64,000 nt of DNA from Chitinophaga rhizosphaerae. Its GTDB lineage: Bacteria; Bacteroidota; Bacteroidia; Chitinophagales; Chitinophagaceae. A model generated the notes under the pieces. The model had not been told where the DNA came from and did no database searches. It was given only the letters and a program-made list of their open reading frames with translations. This document shows, piece by piece, positions 17,779 to 27,043 of the stretch (position 1 is the stretch's first letter; each line of letters starts with the position of its first letter). The position numbers were made by a program, and so were the translations under genes. The stretch lies in the NCBI RefSeq assembly GCF_003958645.1, contig NZ_RXLO01000002.1:248001-312000 (forward strand), in the 5' to 3' direction.

Positions 17779-18897
17779 TTACTCCACCCGGACCGGCATC
17801 TTCGGATCGAAATTCCTGTAAACTGTCGCCTGCCCGAAAATGCCATTATTTATTGCCGTTTTCTTATCACGGTCGTTCGTCAACATCAACACCCGGTTTT
17901 TATAATCCATTTCGAAATATGCCAGCCAATCGAGCACATGCCGGTTCCGCACCCGCCAGAAAGGCGTTTCCGCATTCCCTTCCTGCAGTATGTACATTTC
18001 CGTGTTCTTTTCCAGCAGGGGCAGCTCCTCCACCGGTACCGCACGGATAAGACGGTAACCGTTCGGCCCGTGCGTCCAGCGGCCGGTTTGCCATGCTTCG
18101 CCCTCGATTTCATACTGGAAGTACGGCCTGGGTCCTCCGGCGGGTATAACCGGTATTCCGCCTCCCCGAACCGCGTGATTGATCATTTGGCCGAGTTTGT
18201 ATGAACCGTCTGAAAAGAGCATTAAAACGGTAAAGCGGTGAACATGGGCCAGCAGCACCCTGTCGAGGTAAACGGCATGGATGCGCGCGCCCAGCATTCG
18301 GCTGTCGTATTTGTCCGGATGGTCCATGGCATTACAAAAACGCTCATCCGTTATATGTAGTCGTTGTATACCTGCATGCGCCAGCCGGTTCTGGAAATCG
18401 ACATCTTCCCATCCATAGATTTTCATCCGTTCGTCGAACCCTTCTACCTTCAGGAAGTCGCTTTTCCGGACGCAGATAATGCCGGCGGCGCCTGCACCGA
18501 ACCGCAATCCCGGCTGCGGATGCAAAAAACTTTCGGGATGCCGGGCGAACGCCTCCAGCACGTGAGACGCCAGGCCAGGCCCCATGAACACGTCTGCATT
18601 GATATTACAAACGATCTCGCCCCTGGCCAGTTTGAAAGCCAGGTTCTTCGAATGGCTGTGATCGAAAACGGCAGGATCGGGTGTTTTGAAATGTACGAAA
18701 TGACCACCGGCTAACTCCCGCTGAAAATTCTCGCGCACCCAGGGCTCCATGGCATCTTTCGAATTATAGTTCAGCAGGAGCAGTTCAACATTTTCGTTCG
18801 GGGGATTATCGGCCAGGTTCCGCTGCAGGGTTTGCTGAAGGTGGCCCAGCCTGTTCATGCAAATGATGCAAAAAGTAATCTTGTAGGATGGGTCCAT
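17779..18897 (-). CDS. GT2-type glycosyltransferase with galactosyltransferase (GT7-C-like) region
   Basis: A 372-residue soluble transferase with no membrane segment. The N-terminal fold (ITFCIICMNRLGHLQQTL) is GT-A type. The nucleotide-sugar/metal motif is NINADVF (DxD-like) near residue 100, and GWEDVDFQNRLAHAG near 165 is the acceptor-side signature of the Glyco_transf_7C/chondroitin-polymerase group. The C-terminal ~150 residues are unassigned. It is divergently transcribed from the precursor/exporter cluster that begins at 19405, and four other transferase domains lie there, so it may add a sugar to the same product. Confidence 0.8.
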   Translation of the reverse strand: MDPSYKITFCIICMNRLGHLQQTLQRNLADNPPNENVELLLLNYNSKDAMEPWVRENFQRELAGGHFVHFKTPDPAVFDHSHSKNLAFKLARGEIVCNINADVFMGPGLASHVLEAFARHPESFLHPQPGLRFGAGAAGIICVRKSDFLKVEGFDERMKIYGWEDVDFQNRLAHAGIQRLHITDERFCNAMDHPDKYDSRMLGARIHAVYLDRVLLAHVHRFTVLMLFSDGSYKLGQMINHAVRGGGIPVIPAGGPRPYFQYEIEGEAWQTGRWTHGPNGYRLIRAVPVEELPLLEKNTEMYILQEGNAETPFWRVRNRHVLDWLAYFEMDYKNRVLMLTNDRDKKTAINNGIFGQATVYRNFDPKMPVRVE

Positions 18898-19404
18898 GAT
18901 AGAATGACTGATGGAATGATGGGTTAATCGGGATTACCAGGAACAGTATCCAATTTAAAAAAATCTTCACAAAATTTTAAACAAAAAAATATTAGCGGTG
19001 CTGATTTTTTGGTATATTCACTTGCAACTTGTTGATGCGAATAAAATCCCCGTAAGAATTTCCAAGCAGATGTTGACCTTATGCGCTTAAACAAATCCTC
19101 GTTGCTCCGATTTTCTGTAAATTTTAGGAACGTAAGCATTAAGTACCGTGAAGCCCGATTCATCACCCAGACTGAAAGCCGATTTTAAGAACCGCATAGC
19201 ACTGATTTCCTGAATTTACCTTAACGGCCGCCGGCCCTCATATCCCGCCCTTTCATAGCTGAAACCGGCAATGGTTTGCTATCGGAGGCGTATGGACCGT
19301 TAGCCCCGTCCCTTTGCGGATACTTGCCGGCATTGAGAGATCGTGCGGCCGGCAGTGCACATTTTCATGCTGGATTTTTTCATTCAATTTTAAACCCAAC
19401 TTCC
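18898..19404. other. divergent intergenic region between the glycosyltransferase and the precursor gene
   Basis: About 500 bases. The left half is A+T-rich and the right half G+C-rich. It must contain the promoters of both neighbours, but I could not identify a convincing TTG/TAnnTTTG pair. An 80-codon minus frame at 18924-19166 has Bacteroidota-atypical composition and no start context, and is not called. The final 100 bases before 19405 are probably an untranslated leader. Confidence 0.4.
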
Positions 19405-19902
19405 ATGAAGAAAAAAGCAAAACTTGCATTCGCCCAGCTCCAGGAGGAACTGCAGGTTATCAGCCAGCACGATCTGGCCTTCTATCAGGGAGGGGATGGC
19501 ATCGACGGTTACTGCCTGTTCTATGCCATGTCCTATCTCAGCAACGGGTCCCACAACACAGACTATTACCTGAACTCCTACGGCCAGGTGTACGGTTATT
19601 CGGGTCTGGTCCCCAGTGGGAACGACGGTTATATTTCCGGGGCCGATATCGCGAACGTATCCTCGTTCGTGGCGGGCCATTTCACATCCTCCAGTCTTAA
19701 CCCGTCAGGAGGTATCCAGGCGGCGCTGGCCAGTGGTTGGCGGGTGCTGGCGGATATGTCCATTTCCAGTAACACAACGCACGCGATCATCATTACAGGC
19801 TATACCTCCAGTGGCTATACCTACTATGATCCGCAGAACAACGTTACCGGCGTCGTTCAATCCGGCAACCTTGCAGGCAATGTCCTGATGGGCATTCATT
19901 AA
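19405..19902 (+). CDS. GG-leader precursor with a papain/C39-fold-like mature domain
   Basis: 165 residues from ATG 19405; an upstream in-frame start at 19276 would add 43 residues unlike a leader. Residues 1-30 look like a double-glycine leader (KLAFAQLQEELQVISQHDL then YQGG at 27-30), the signal cut by C39 peptidases. The mature 135 residues are unusual: Cys37 starts a helix (GYCLFYAMSYL), a strand region GIQAALASGWRVLADM follows, then THAIIITGY (His126) and YYDPQNN (Asp142). This Cys-His-Asp order and spacing resemble a papain-like/C39 fold. The mature part is rich in Ser, Thr, Tyr and Asn. The gene is directly followed by its likely exporter. It could be an active peptidase, an inactive binding domain or a toxin; glycosylation is possible given the neighbours. 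Confidence 0.75.
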   Translation: MKKKAKLAFAQLQEELQVISQHDLAFYQGGDGIDGYCLFYAMSYLSNGSHNTDYYLNSYGQVYGYSGLVPSGNDGYISGADIANVSSFVAGHFTSSSLNPSGGIQAALASGWRVLADMSISSNTTHAIIITGYTSSGYTYYDPQNNVTGVVQSGNLAGNVLMGIH

Positions 19903-19944
19903 ATTTCAGTCAGCAGCCGGCCGGCAATGTAAATTCCGGGCCGG

Positions 19945-22188
19945 TTGCCCATTTCCACATCAAAACGGAGAAAAATCAAAAAGCAATTCCCATTCGAACA
20001 CCAGTTAGACGCGCGAGACTGCGGACCGGCGTGTATCAAAATGATCGCCAAGCATTTCGGGCAATATTATTCCCTTCAGTTCCTGCGTGACCGATGCGGG
20101 ATCAGCCGGGAAGGAGTGAGTTTTCTGGATCTCGGTCATGCCCTGGAATCGATCGGGCTTCGCAGCCTGGCGTTACGCTGTTCGATCGACGATCTGTTGC
20201 ATAAAATCCCCTTGCCAGTTATCGTTCACTGGAACAACAGCCACTTCGTGGTGGTGTACGACACCCAGCCCAAATACGGGTACATATATGTCGCGGATCC
20301 GGCCAAAGGTCAAATCCGTTATACCGCCGCCGAATTCCGGCAACACTGGACCAAAAGGAACGAAGGCGATCTCGGCGTCCTGCTTGCAGTGGAACCCCAG
20401 GCCGACTTCCACCTCCGTCAAAGATCGGAAGAAGTGCAGCGCGGCCGGACGCTGGCCCATTTCCTCAATTACCTGGCGCCCTACAGGAAAAATTTCGCCA
20501 GCCTGCTGTTCATCATGCTACTGGCGACCATCCTGCAGGCATTTCTACCTTTCATCGCTAAGGCCGTGATCGATGTAGGGATACAGACACAGGACATTTC
20601 CTTCATCAACCTCGTATTGATCGCCAATATTGCTATATACGTCTGCGTGCTGCTGTCGAACATGGCGCGCGACTGGATACTGTTGCATATCACGGCCAGG
20701 GTGAACGTGGCGCTTATTTCCGACTATCTCATCAAACTGATGGCATTGCCCATTACGTTTTTCGAGAACAAGCTTACGGGCGACATTCTGCAAAGGGCGA
20801 ACGATCATGAACGGATCCGCTCTTTTATCATGAACAATTCCCTGGGGATGCTGTTCTCGTTCGTCACGTTCATCGTATTTGCCGTTATCCTCCTGTTATA
20901 CAACAGCACGGTATTTTCCATATTCATGGCCGGTTCCGTATTGTACGTGGCCTGGATCATGGCTTTCTTGCGGCGCCGGGAGAAACTGGATTGGGAATAT
21001 TTCGACCTGATCGGGAAAAACCAGAGCTTTTGGGTGGAGACCATCAGCTCCATCCAGGATATCAAAGTCAACAACTACGAAAAAAGCAAACGTTGGAAAT
21101 GGGAGAAGATACAGGCGAGCCAATACAGGGTGAACATCCGGATGCTGGGAATTTCCAATTGGCAACAGTCGGGTGCGATGTTTATCGACAATATCAAAAA
21201 CCTCATCATCACGTTCTATTGTGCAAAGTCGGTCATCCGCGGCGAAATGACTTTCGGCGTGATGATCTCTACACAGTTCATTATCGGCATGCTCAATGGG
21301 CCCATCGTGCAACTGATCCATTTCATCATTTCCCTCCAGGCCGCAAAAATCAGCTTCCTGCGGCTGAATGAAATCCATCAGCTGAAAGATGAAAGCCATG
21401 ATGTTGGGCAAGACGATATTGAACTTCCGGCAAACCGTACCATTTCACTCCGCAACGTATCATTCCAATATCATCAGCATGCACCACTGGTGCTTAAAGG
21501 CATTCACCTGCAGATACCGGAACGGAGCGTAACGGCGATCGTGGGCGATAGCGGCAGCGGAAAATCCACGCTGCTCAAACTCATACTCCGCCTGTACAAA
21601 CCCTCGTTCGGCGATATTCTCATCGGTGATACGAATATCAACAACATCAGCCTGCGGCAATGGCGGAATTTATGTGGCGTAGTGATGCAGGACGGCAAGA
21701 TCTTCAACGATACCATCCTGAACAACATTGTGCTCGACGATGAAAAAATAGATTTCGGCAAGTTGAGGAAGGCGGTCGAAACAGCCAATATCGCAGCAGA
21801 AATCGAAAGTTTGCCGCTGGGGTATAATACCGTCATGGGCGAACATGGGCGCGGACTGAGTGGCGGACAGAAACAGCGGCTCCTCATTGCCCGTGCGCTG
21901 TATAAAGACCCGGGATTCCTCTTTCTGGACGAAGCCACTAATTCACTGGACTCCATTAATGAACAGAAGATCATCGCGGCGCTCGACAATGTATTCAGGG
22001 GAAAAACCGTGGTGGTAGTAGCACACCGGCTGAGTACCATCCAGAAGGCGGATCAGATCATCGTGGTGCGTAACGGACAGATCGTCGAAATCGGGGACCA
22101 CACTACGTTAATGCAACAAAACAAACATTACAGCGAACTGGTACGGTCGCAACTGATGGCTCCTGCCGCCACACCGGCCGCCGTCTGA
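19945..22188 (+). CDS. peptidase-containing ABC transporter (C39 peptidase, membrane domain, ATPase)
   Basis: A 747-residue exporter that should cleave GG leaders and export the mature product through the inner membrane. Domains in order: C39 peptidase (1-135) with Gln20, Cys26 in ARDCGPAC, His100 in NNSHFVVV and Asp118 in VADPAKG; a type 1 exporter membrane domain (about 170-460, six helices); and an ATPase with Walker A GDSGSGKST, signature LSGGQKQR, Walker B FLFLDEAT and H-loop VVVAHRLST. All catalytic residues are present. No ATG fits: an in-frame stop lies at 19930 and the first possible start is TTG 19945, which keeps the usual short N-terminus. It is 42 bases after the precursor gene and 22 bases before the adaptor gene. 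Confidence 0.94.
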   Translation: MPISTSKRRKIKKQFPFEHQLDARDCGPACIKMIAKHFGQYYSLQFLRDRCGISREGVSFLDLGHALESIGLRSLALRCSIDDLLHKIPLPVIVHWNNSHFVVVYDTQPKYGYIYVADPAKGQIRYTAAEFRQHWTKRNEGDLGVLLAVEPQADFHLRQRSEEVQRGRTLAHFLNYLAPYRKNFASLLFIMLLATILQAFLPFIAKAVIDVGIQTQDISFINLVLIANIAIYVCVLLSNMARDWILLHITARVNVALISDYLIKLMALPITFFENKLTGDILQRANDHERIRSFIMNNSLGMLFSFVTFIVFAVILLLYNSTVFSIFMAGSVLYVAWIMAFLRRREKLDWEYFDLIGKNQSFWVETISSIQDIKVNNYEKSKRWKWEKIQASQYRVNIRMLGISNWQQSGAMFIDNIKNLIITFYCAKSVIRGEMTFGVMISTQFIIGMLNGPIVQLIHFIISLQAAKISFLRLNEIHQLKDESHDVGQDDIELPANRTISLRNVSFQYHQHAPLVLKGIHLQIPERSVTAIVGDSGSGKSTLLKLILRLYKPSFGDILIGDTNINNISLRQWRNLCGVVMQDGKIFNDTILNNIVLDDEKIDFGKLRKAVETANIAAEIESLPLGYNTVMGEHGRGLSGGQKQRLLIARALYKDPGFLFLDEATNSLDSINEQKIIAALDNVFRGKTVVVVAHRLSTIQKADQIIVVRNGQIVEIGDHTTLMQQNKHYSELVRSQLMAPAATPAAV

Positions 22189-22210
22189 CACCGTATCAAA
22201 CGAATGCAAC

Positions 22211-23554
22211 ATGGAAGACAATCCTACCATTCAACGCCAGGCCGGGAACGGCATTTTTCCTGAACGGGCGCATTCGGAAGAAGTGCAGGATATCATTGAC
22301 AGGATGCCGGCGCGATTCGGCACCTGGGCCTGTGGCATCGTCCTGCTCATATTCCTGTTCCTGTTGCTGTTCGGGTATATTATCCGGTATCCGGATGTAG
22401 TGAAGGGCCAGATCACCATCAACGGCAACATACCACCGGTAAAACTCGTTGCGGCGAGCAGCGGCAAACTCAGGCTCCATCAATCCGTTTCAGGCGCACC
22501 TGTTACCGGCGGCATGGTGATCGCCGGGATCGACAACACCACCTCCTTTGCATCACTACAGCAGATCAAACAGTTGCTTTCCGGGTACCAGCCCGGCAAA
22601 ACCGCAAACCTGGCGTTGGCGGGCAAACTGCCGGCACGCGCACCGCTCGGCGAGCTGAGCAGCAGCTATTATGCTTTCCTCGAAAACCTGAACCAGTGTA
22701 ACGATTTTGCCCGTAATGGTTTGTACGACCGGCAGATCGCCAGCCTCGGCCAGTTGCTGGAAGAACAAAAAAAGGAGATCGTCAACAGCACGACGCGGAC
22801 AGGCCTTTCCGAAAAGAATGTTTCCACAGCATACAAACTTTTCCATCGCGACTCCGTATTGTTCACCCAGGGGGCGGCTTCCGAGGAAACCCTCGACCGG
22901 TCGCTCATCGAACATCTCAATAGCCGCAACCAGTATACGTCCGCCATCAGCCAGCAAATCGCTTCGGGAAAAGATGCGCAGCAAACTGAAAGCAGGATCG
23001 TCGAAGTGGAAATCGAAAAAAAAGAAAAGGAAAAATTGTTTGACCTCGCGCTGCTCGCTTCTTTCAATGATCTTCAGGACCGCATCCGCAGTTGGGAACA
23101 GAAGTACCTGTTTGTGGCGCCGTTTGACGGGCGGCTGCAATTCCTGCGATTCTGGAGCGAACACCAGTTCGTACAGGCCGGCGAAGCCGTATTCACGATC
23201 GTCCCCGAACAGCAGGACCCTTACGGCCAGGTCAGGCTGCCGGCATTTGGTGCAGGTAAGATCAGGACCGGCCAGGAAGTGATCGTGAAACTGGACGATT
23301 TTCCCTATAATGAATACGGCAGCGTCAAAGCGATCGTCCACTCCATTTCACTCACAACAAATATCGAAAAAACACCACAGGGCGATATCGAAACCTACCT
23401 CGTGACACTGCAATTCCCGGAAGGCCTGCAAACGAACTTCGGGACCCGGCTCAACGTAAAGCAGGAAACGAAAGGGATTGCAGAAATCATCACCAATGAT
23501 CGTAAATTAATAGAAAGATTGTTTGATAATCTGAAATATATAGTCGATAAATAA
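22211..23554 (+). CDS. HlyD-type membrane fusion protein of the peptide exporter
   Basis: 447 residues. One membrane helix at about 38-60 (GIVLLIFLFLLLFGYII) follows a short cytoplasmic tail. A biotinyl-lipoyl-like half (VKLVAASSGKLRLHQSV), a long coiled-coil hairpin (about 160-290, with EEQKKEIVNS and EVEIEKKEKEKLFDLALL), the second lipoyl half (FDGRLQFLRF) and a beta-barrel (QVRLPAFGAGKIRTGQEV) complete the standard HlyD layout. It should link the ABC exporter to an outer-membrane TolC-type channel, which is not encoded here. Confidence 0.93.
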   Translation: MEDNPTIQRQAGNGIFPERAHSEEVQDIIDRMPARFGTWACGIVLLIFLFLLLFGYIIRYPDVVKGQITINGNIPPVKLVAASSGKLRLHQSVSGAPVTGGMVIAGIDNTTSFASLQQIKQLLSGYQPGKTANLALAGKLPARAPLGELSSSYYAFLENLNQCNDFARNGLYDRQIASLGQLLEEQKKEIVNSTTRTGLSEKNVSTAYKLFHRDSVLFTQGAASEETLDRSLIEHLNSRNQYTSAISQQIASGKDAQQTESRIVEVEIEKKEKEKLFDLALLASFNDLQDRIRSWEQKYLFVAPFDGRLQFLRFWSEHQFVQAGEAVFTIVPEQQDPYGQVRLPAFGAGKIRTGQEVIVKLDDFPYNEYGSVKAIVHSISLTTNIEKTPQGDIETYLVTLQFPEGLQTNFGTRLNVKQETKGIAEIITNDRKLIERLFDNLKYIVDK

Positions 23555-23561
23555 AGTACTT

Positions 23562-24191
23562 ATGTATATGAAGAAAATCGTTTCACTTCTGTCGCTGTTT
23601 TGCGTCCTCGCAGGAACGGCGGCGGGACAGGGTTCCCGCCCCGACCAACAGGCCAGTTTCCAGGAATACCTCCGGGATTTCGACCTGTGTTACCAGCCGC
23701 CGGCCGGCTTTCTCGCGGAGTCCACGCAACCACGGCCATTCTACCTCAACGCTGCTACCCGCAATCTTTTCCATGGAACTTTATTCACGCTTACCGCTTG
23801 CAAAGAACAGGAAGTACTGATCCATACTTATTTTCAGCATGTAAAACCGGACGCCGTTCTCGCCAGGATGTTCCCCGGCTTTTCCCCGGCCAACAACTGG
23901 ATCAACCTCCTGAAGGCTCACGCAGACACGGTCAATAGCCGGATCATCTATTTTTCCCCTGAAGAAACCCGCGCATATCATGCAGATACCGCCGGTATTT
24001 TCGACCTGGTGAAGCAGGATACGCCTTACAAAGGGATCTATCCGAAAGCCCGGGCGGTATTCTTCAACAAAGCCGGCCTCGACGGAAGCCATATCGACGT
24101 GGTGCTTTATTACTTCTACAAGGAAGGCGTGGATATTGATGCCTACATCAGGCAAACCAAACGCATTTTTTACTTCTGCACTGAAAGATGA
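23562..24191 (+). CDS. secreted protein of unknown function in the exporter operon
   Basis: 209 residues with a clear signal peptide (MKKIVSLLSLFCVLAGTAAGQ, cleavage after AAG). The mature part has no cofactor motif or known domain; it contains Cys residues at DFDLCY, LTACKEQ and FYFCTER. The gene starts seven bases after the adaptor gene and its end overlaps the next transferase gene by four bases (ATGA), so it belongs to the same transcript. It could be a periplasmic accessory or immunity protein; the sequence does not decide. Confidence 0.72.
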   Translation: MYMKKIVSLLSLFCVLAGTAAGQGSRPDQQASFQEYLRDFDLCYQPPAGFLAESTQPRPFYLNAATRNLFHGTLFTLTACKEQEVLIHTYFQHVKPDAVLARMFPGFSPANNWINLLKAHADTVNSRIIYFSPEETRAYHADTAGIFDLVKQDTPYKGIYPKARAVFFNKAGLDGSHIDVVLYYFYKEGVDIDAYIRQTKRIFYFCTER

Positions 24192-26371
24192 CAAATATTT
24201 ACATCGTCGATTACTACTCGGCGCACAAAACGAACGGGCTTACCACCTATGTCAGGGAGCTTGGCTCCTCCCTTCCCGAAGGTTACCGGATCAATTACCT
24301 GTGGCTGTCTGCCGTAGACGATTACAAGCAGCCGGCCAGGAAAACGGGACCTTCGGGAGAAGACCACATTTTCATCCCCGGTGATATTACCCCCGCCAAA
24401 CCGGAATACAACCTGCTGGTTTGCCAGTTTCTCCGGCAGGAGTTGAAAGACCGGGAACTGATCTTCCATTTCAACTGGATCAATCATTGCTTCTTTTCCT
24501 GGTTCCTGAAAAAACACCTCCGATGCAAAACGCTGCTGACGAAACATTGCATCACCTGGCGCGAAATGATCGGCGGGAAGCAGCATGCCGACTTTCTGCG
24601 GCTGGATGCGATGCTCCAGGCAACGGAGCCCCCCGTCTGGCAATCTCCCCTGCTCACAGGGGAAAGCATCCAGTACCATTCGCTCGACCACATCATTTGC
24701 GTTTCGGAGTTCGCCCGGCGCGACCTGGAACGGATGATGCATTACCCTGCCGAAAAAATAGCTGTCGTTTACAACGGGTTGCGGCCGGTGGCCCCGCCGG
24801 TGCAGGAATACAGGCAAGACCGCGGCCGGCTTCGTGCGTACTATGGTTTCGGGCAGGAAGAGCAGATCATCCTCTTCGCTGGCAAGCTCGATGCTAGAAA
24901 GGGCGCATACGACCTCGTGAAGGCATTCCTCGAAATGGTGGAAGCGGAAGGAAGCAGCACCTGGCTGCGGCTGATATTCGCCGGCGTAGGGGATTTCGGG
25001 GAATTGCTGAAACAGGCCCCACGCCATTGGACGAGGATCACGATGACGGGGTTCCTGGATCGCGAGAAATTGTCTGATATGTACCGGCTGGCCGACGTAG
25101 GCGTTGTTCCGTCCCATATCGAACAGTGCAGCTATGCGGCGATCGAAATGATGCACCATCAATTGCCGATCATCATCGCGGATGTGGACGGCCTGCGGGA
25201 GATCGTGCCGGATGACTGCGGACTCAAAGTCCCGAGGTTCCAGCACCCGGAAAATGCGGGGATCGATATCGCGGCCCTGAAAGAAAAACTATACTTTTTC
25301 CTGAACGACACCACCACCGCCAGGCAATATGCCGACCGTGCGCATCGGCACGCCATCCAACATTTCAACAGCGAGATCATGACAACGCACACCATAAAGG
25401 TCTATGAAAAGACCGGCCGGCGGACTGCGCCCGCACCCATCGCCGAAAGCGGCGATAACCCGCTCATCAGCATCGTACTCCCCTGCTACAACGCGGGAGA
25501 ATTCCTGCAGGATTGCCTGAACAGCATTTTCAGCCAATCTTATCCGCATTTCGAACTGATCATCGTCAACGATGGATCTACGGACGAAACGAAGGAAATC
25601 ATATTGCGCAATGAAGACGAACGCATCCGGCTCGTCGAAAATCCGGAGAACCAGGGCATCGTCAAATCCCTCAACAAGGGCATCAAACTGGCAAAAGGTG
25701 CGTTCATAGCCCGCATCGACGCAGACGATCTCATGCATGAACACCGGCTCCGCAAACAGCTCTCCTTCCTACTGTCCCCTGAAAACCAGGACGTGGGCAT
25801 CGTTGGCAGCAATCATTATGTGATTGACAAGATCGGAATGCCGGTTTCCCGGTCGCAATACCCTTTGACGGATGCAGACATCAGGGCCTGCATGATTTTC
25901 CGCAACCCGATCTCTCACCCGTCCGTCCTCATCCGTTCAGAATGCCTGAAAAAAAACCGCTACCGCGTAAAGTACCGCCACAATGAAGACTTCAACCTCT
26001 GGACCCGCATCAGCAAACAATACCGGCTTGCCAACATACCCGAATGCCTGACCTACTACCGGATACATGACGCCAACGTGAGCCGGAACCACTTCAAGGA
26101 ATTGCAGGAACATACCATCGAACTGCTGTCTGACCAACTGGACGAATACGGTATCGAATATTCCACGGAAGACCTCTCGCTGCATGCCGCTATCTGCTTC
26201 GGATACGGAAGGGCATACTTTAAAGACGACGCCCGGAAAGCAGCATTGAAAAGATGGGTAGACAAAGTACTGACACTATACCAGGTTTCGGCAGCCGATC
26301 AACCTGCCGACGGCCAATTGAACGCCATTCAAAATTATATACTGGAGCATTATTGCCAGGTATATCCATAA
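24188..26371 (+). CDS. two-domain glycosyltransferase: GT4 (TIGR04157-like) fused to GT2
   Basis: 727 residues. The N-terminal half (1-410) is a GT-B transferase opening NIYIVDYYSAHKTNGLTTYV, with HIICVSEFARRDLERMM, ILFAGKLDARKGAYDLVKAF and the UDP-sugar-binding region VPSHIEQCSYAAIEMM (GT4 EX7E region). This opening resembles TIGR04157 transferases, which I recall from Bacteroidota clusters with GG-leader peptides. The C-terminal half (about 428-727) is a GT-A/GT2 domain: SIVLPCYNAGEFLQDCL, the metal motif ARIDADD and EDFNLWTRI. Both look intact, so it may add two sugars in sequence. Start ATG overlaps the preceding stop. Confidence 0.88.
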   Translation: MTNIYIVDYYSAHKTNGLTTYVRELGSSLPEGYRINYLWLSAVDDYKQPARKTGPSGEDHIFIPGDITPAKPEYNLLVCQFLRQELKDRELIFHFNWINHCFFSWFLKKHLRCKTLLTKHCITWREMIGGKQHADFLRLDAMLQATEPPVWQSPLLTGESIQYHSLDHIICVSEFARRDLERMMHYPAEKIAVVYNGLRPVAPPVQEYRQDRGRLRAYYGFGQEEQIILFAGKLDARKGAYDLVKAFLEMVEAEGSSTWLRLIFAGVGDFGELLKQAPRHWTRITMTGFLDREKLSDMYRLADVGVVPSHIEQCSYAAIEMMHHQLPIIIADVDGLREIVPDDCGLKVPRFQHPENAGIDIAALKEKLYFFLNDTTTARQYADRAHRHAIQHFNSEIMTTHTIKVYEKTGRRTAPAPIAESGDNPLISIVLPCYNAGEFLQDCLNSIFSQSYPHFELIIVNDGSTDETKEIILRNEDERIRLVENPENQGIVKSLNKGIKLAKGAFIARIDADDLMHEHRLRKQLSFLLSPENQDVGIVGSNHYVIDKIGMPVSRSQYPLTDADIRACMIFRNPISHPSVLIRSECLKKNRYRVKYRHNEDFNLWTRISKQYRLANIPECLTYYRIHDANVSRNHFKELQEHTIELLSDQLDEYGIEYSTEDLSLHAAICFGYGRAYFKDDARKAALKRWVDKVLTLYQVSAADQPADGQLNAIQNYILEHYCQVYP

Positions 26372-26384
26372 TGTTTCTTCGTTC

Positions 26385-27020
26385 ATGCAAAAAAAAATCA
26401 TTCACCAGATGACCGGCGATCACAAACCCGATCTTGTGCTGGCCTGCATGCTGTCGTGGCAAATACTGAAAAAATCCGGGTTCGAGATCAGGGTGTGGGA
26501 CGACCGGATAATCACTTCATTCCTGAAAAAGCAATATCCCACGGTGCTTCCGGCCTTTCTCAACGCCCGTAATCATGCCGAGGCCGCCGATATCGCCAGA
26601 TACATCATCGTGTACCATTTCGGTGGTTGCTACATCGACTGGGACATCCAGTTGCTGGATGACACCGGGTTCCTGGCGCTGATGGAAGACTGTCCCAACG
26701 GCCACCTGGTGATTGACCCGGCCAACGGCACGCTGGCTTCCGAATGCTTTTCCGCCAATCCCGGGGAGCCCTATCTGCTTTCACTCACCGGGGATATCCT
26801 CGAACTCTATCAGCGCAAGCAACGCGACGCACTTTTCACGCCCCAATATTCCGGGCCCTACCGGATGCGGGATGCGCTGCAAAAACACGGAAATTCTACC
26901 CAGCGGCTTATTCCCGTTAAAGACATCTTTGCTTATGACTATTCAGAAATCAGGACGAAACCCGACAGGGAAATCGTACAACCCCTGCTGCATTACTGGA
27001 TGCATTCGTGGATCAGGTAA
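26385..27020 (+). CDS. DXD-type glycosyltransferase (Gly_transf_sug / OCH1-like)
   Basis: 211 residues beginning KKIIHQMTGDHKPDLVLACM, the typical opening of Gly_transf_sug (PF04488) enzymes, with NHAEAADIARYIIVYHFGG and the metal/nucleotide motif CYIDWDIQLL (DWD). The family includes yeast OCH1 and capsule or toxin-type sugar transferases, all using nucleotide-sugar donors. It is short and complete, ending HYWMHSWIR. It lies 13 bases after the GT4-GT2 fusion and 23 bases before another transferase. Confidence 0.82.
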   Translation: MQKKIIHQMTGDHKPDLVLACMLSWQILKKSGFEIRVWDDRIITSFLKKQYPTVLPAFLNARNHAEAADIARYIIVYHFGGCYIDWDIQLLDDTGFLALMEDCPNGHLVIDPANGTLASECFSANPGEPYLLSLTGDILELYQRKQRDALFTPQYSGPYRMRDALQKHGNSTQRLIPVKDIFAYDYSEIRTKPDREIVQPLLHYWMHSWIR

Positions 27021-27043
27021 ATAACAGTTAATACTCAGAACGG

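Noticed and set aside
17773-18204. 143-codon plus-strand frame after the SMI1-like gene
   Set aside because: Antisense of the GT2 gene; only its first few residues could be the repaired tail of the SMI1-like gene.
18924-19166. 80-codon minus-strand frame upstream of the GT2 gene
   Set aside because: Lies in A+T-rich regulatory DNA, has no recognisable motif and would occupy the divergent promoter region.
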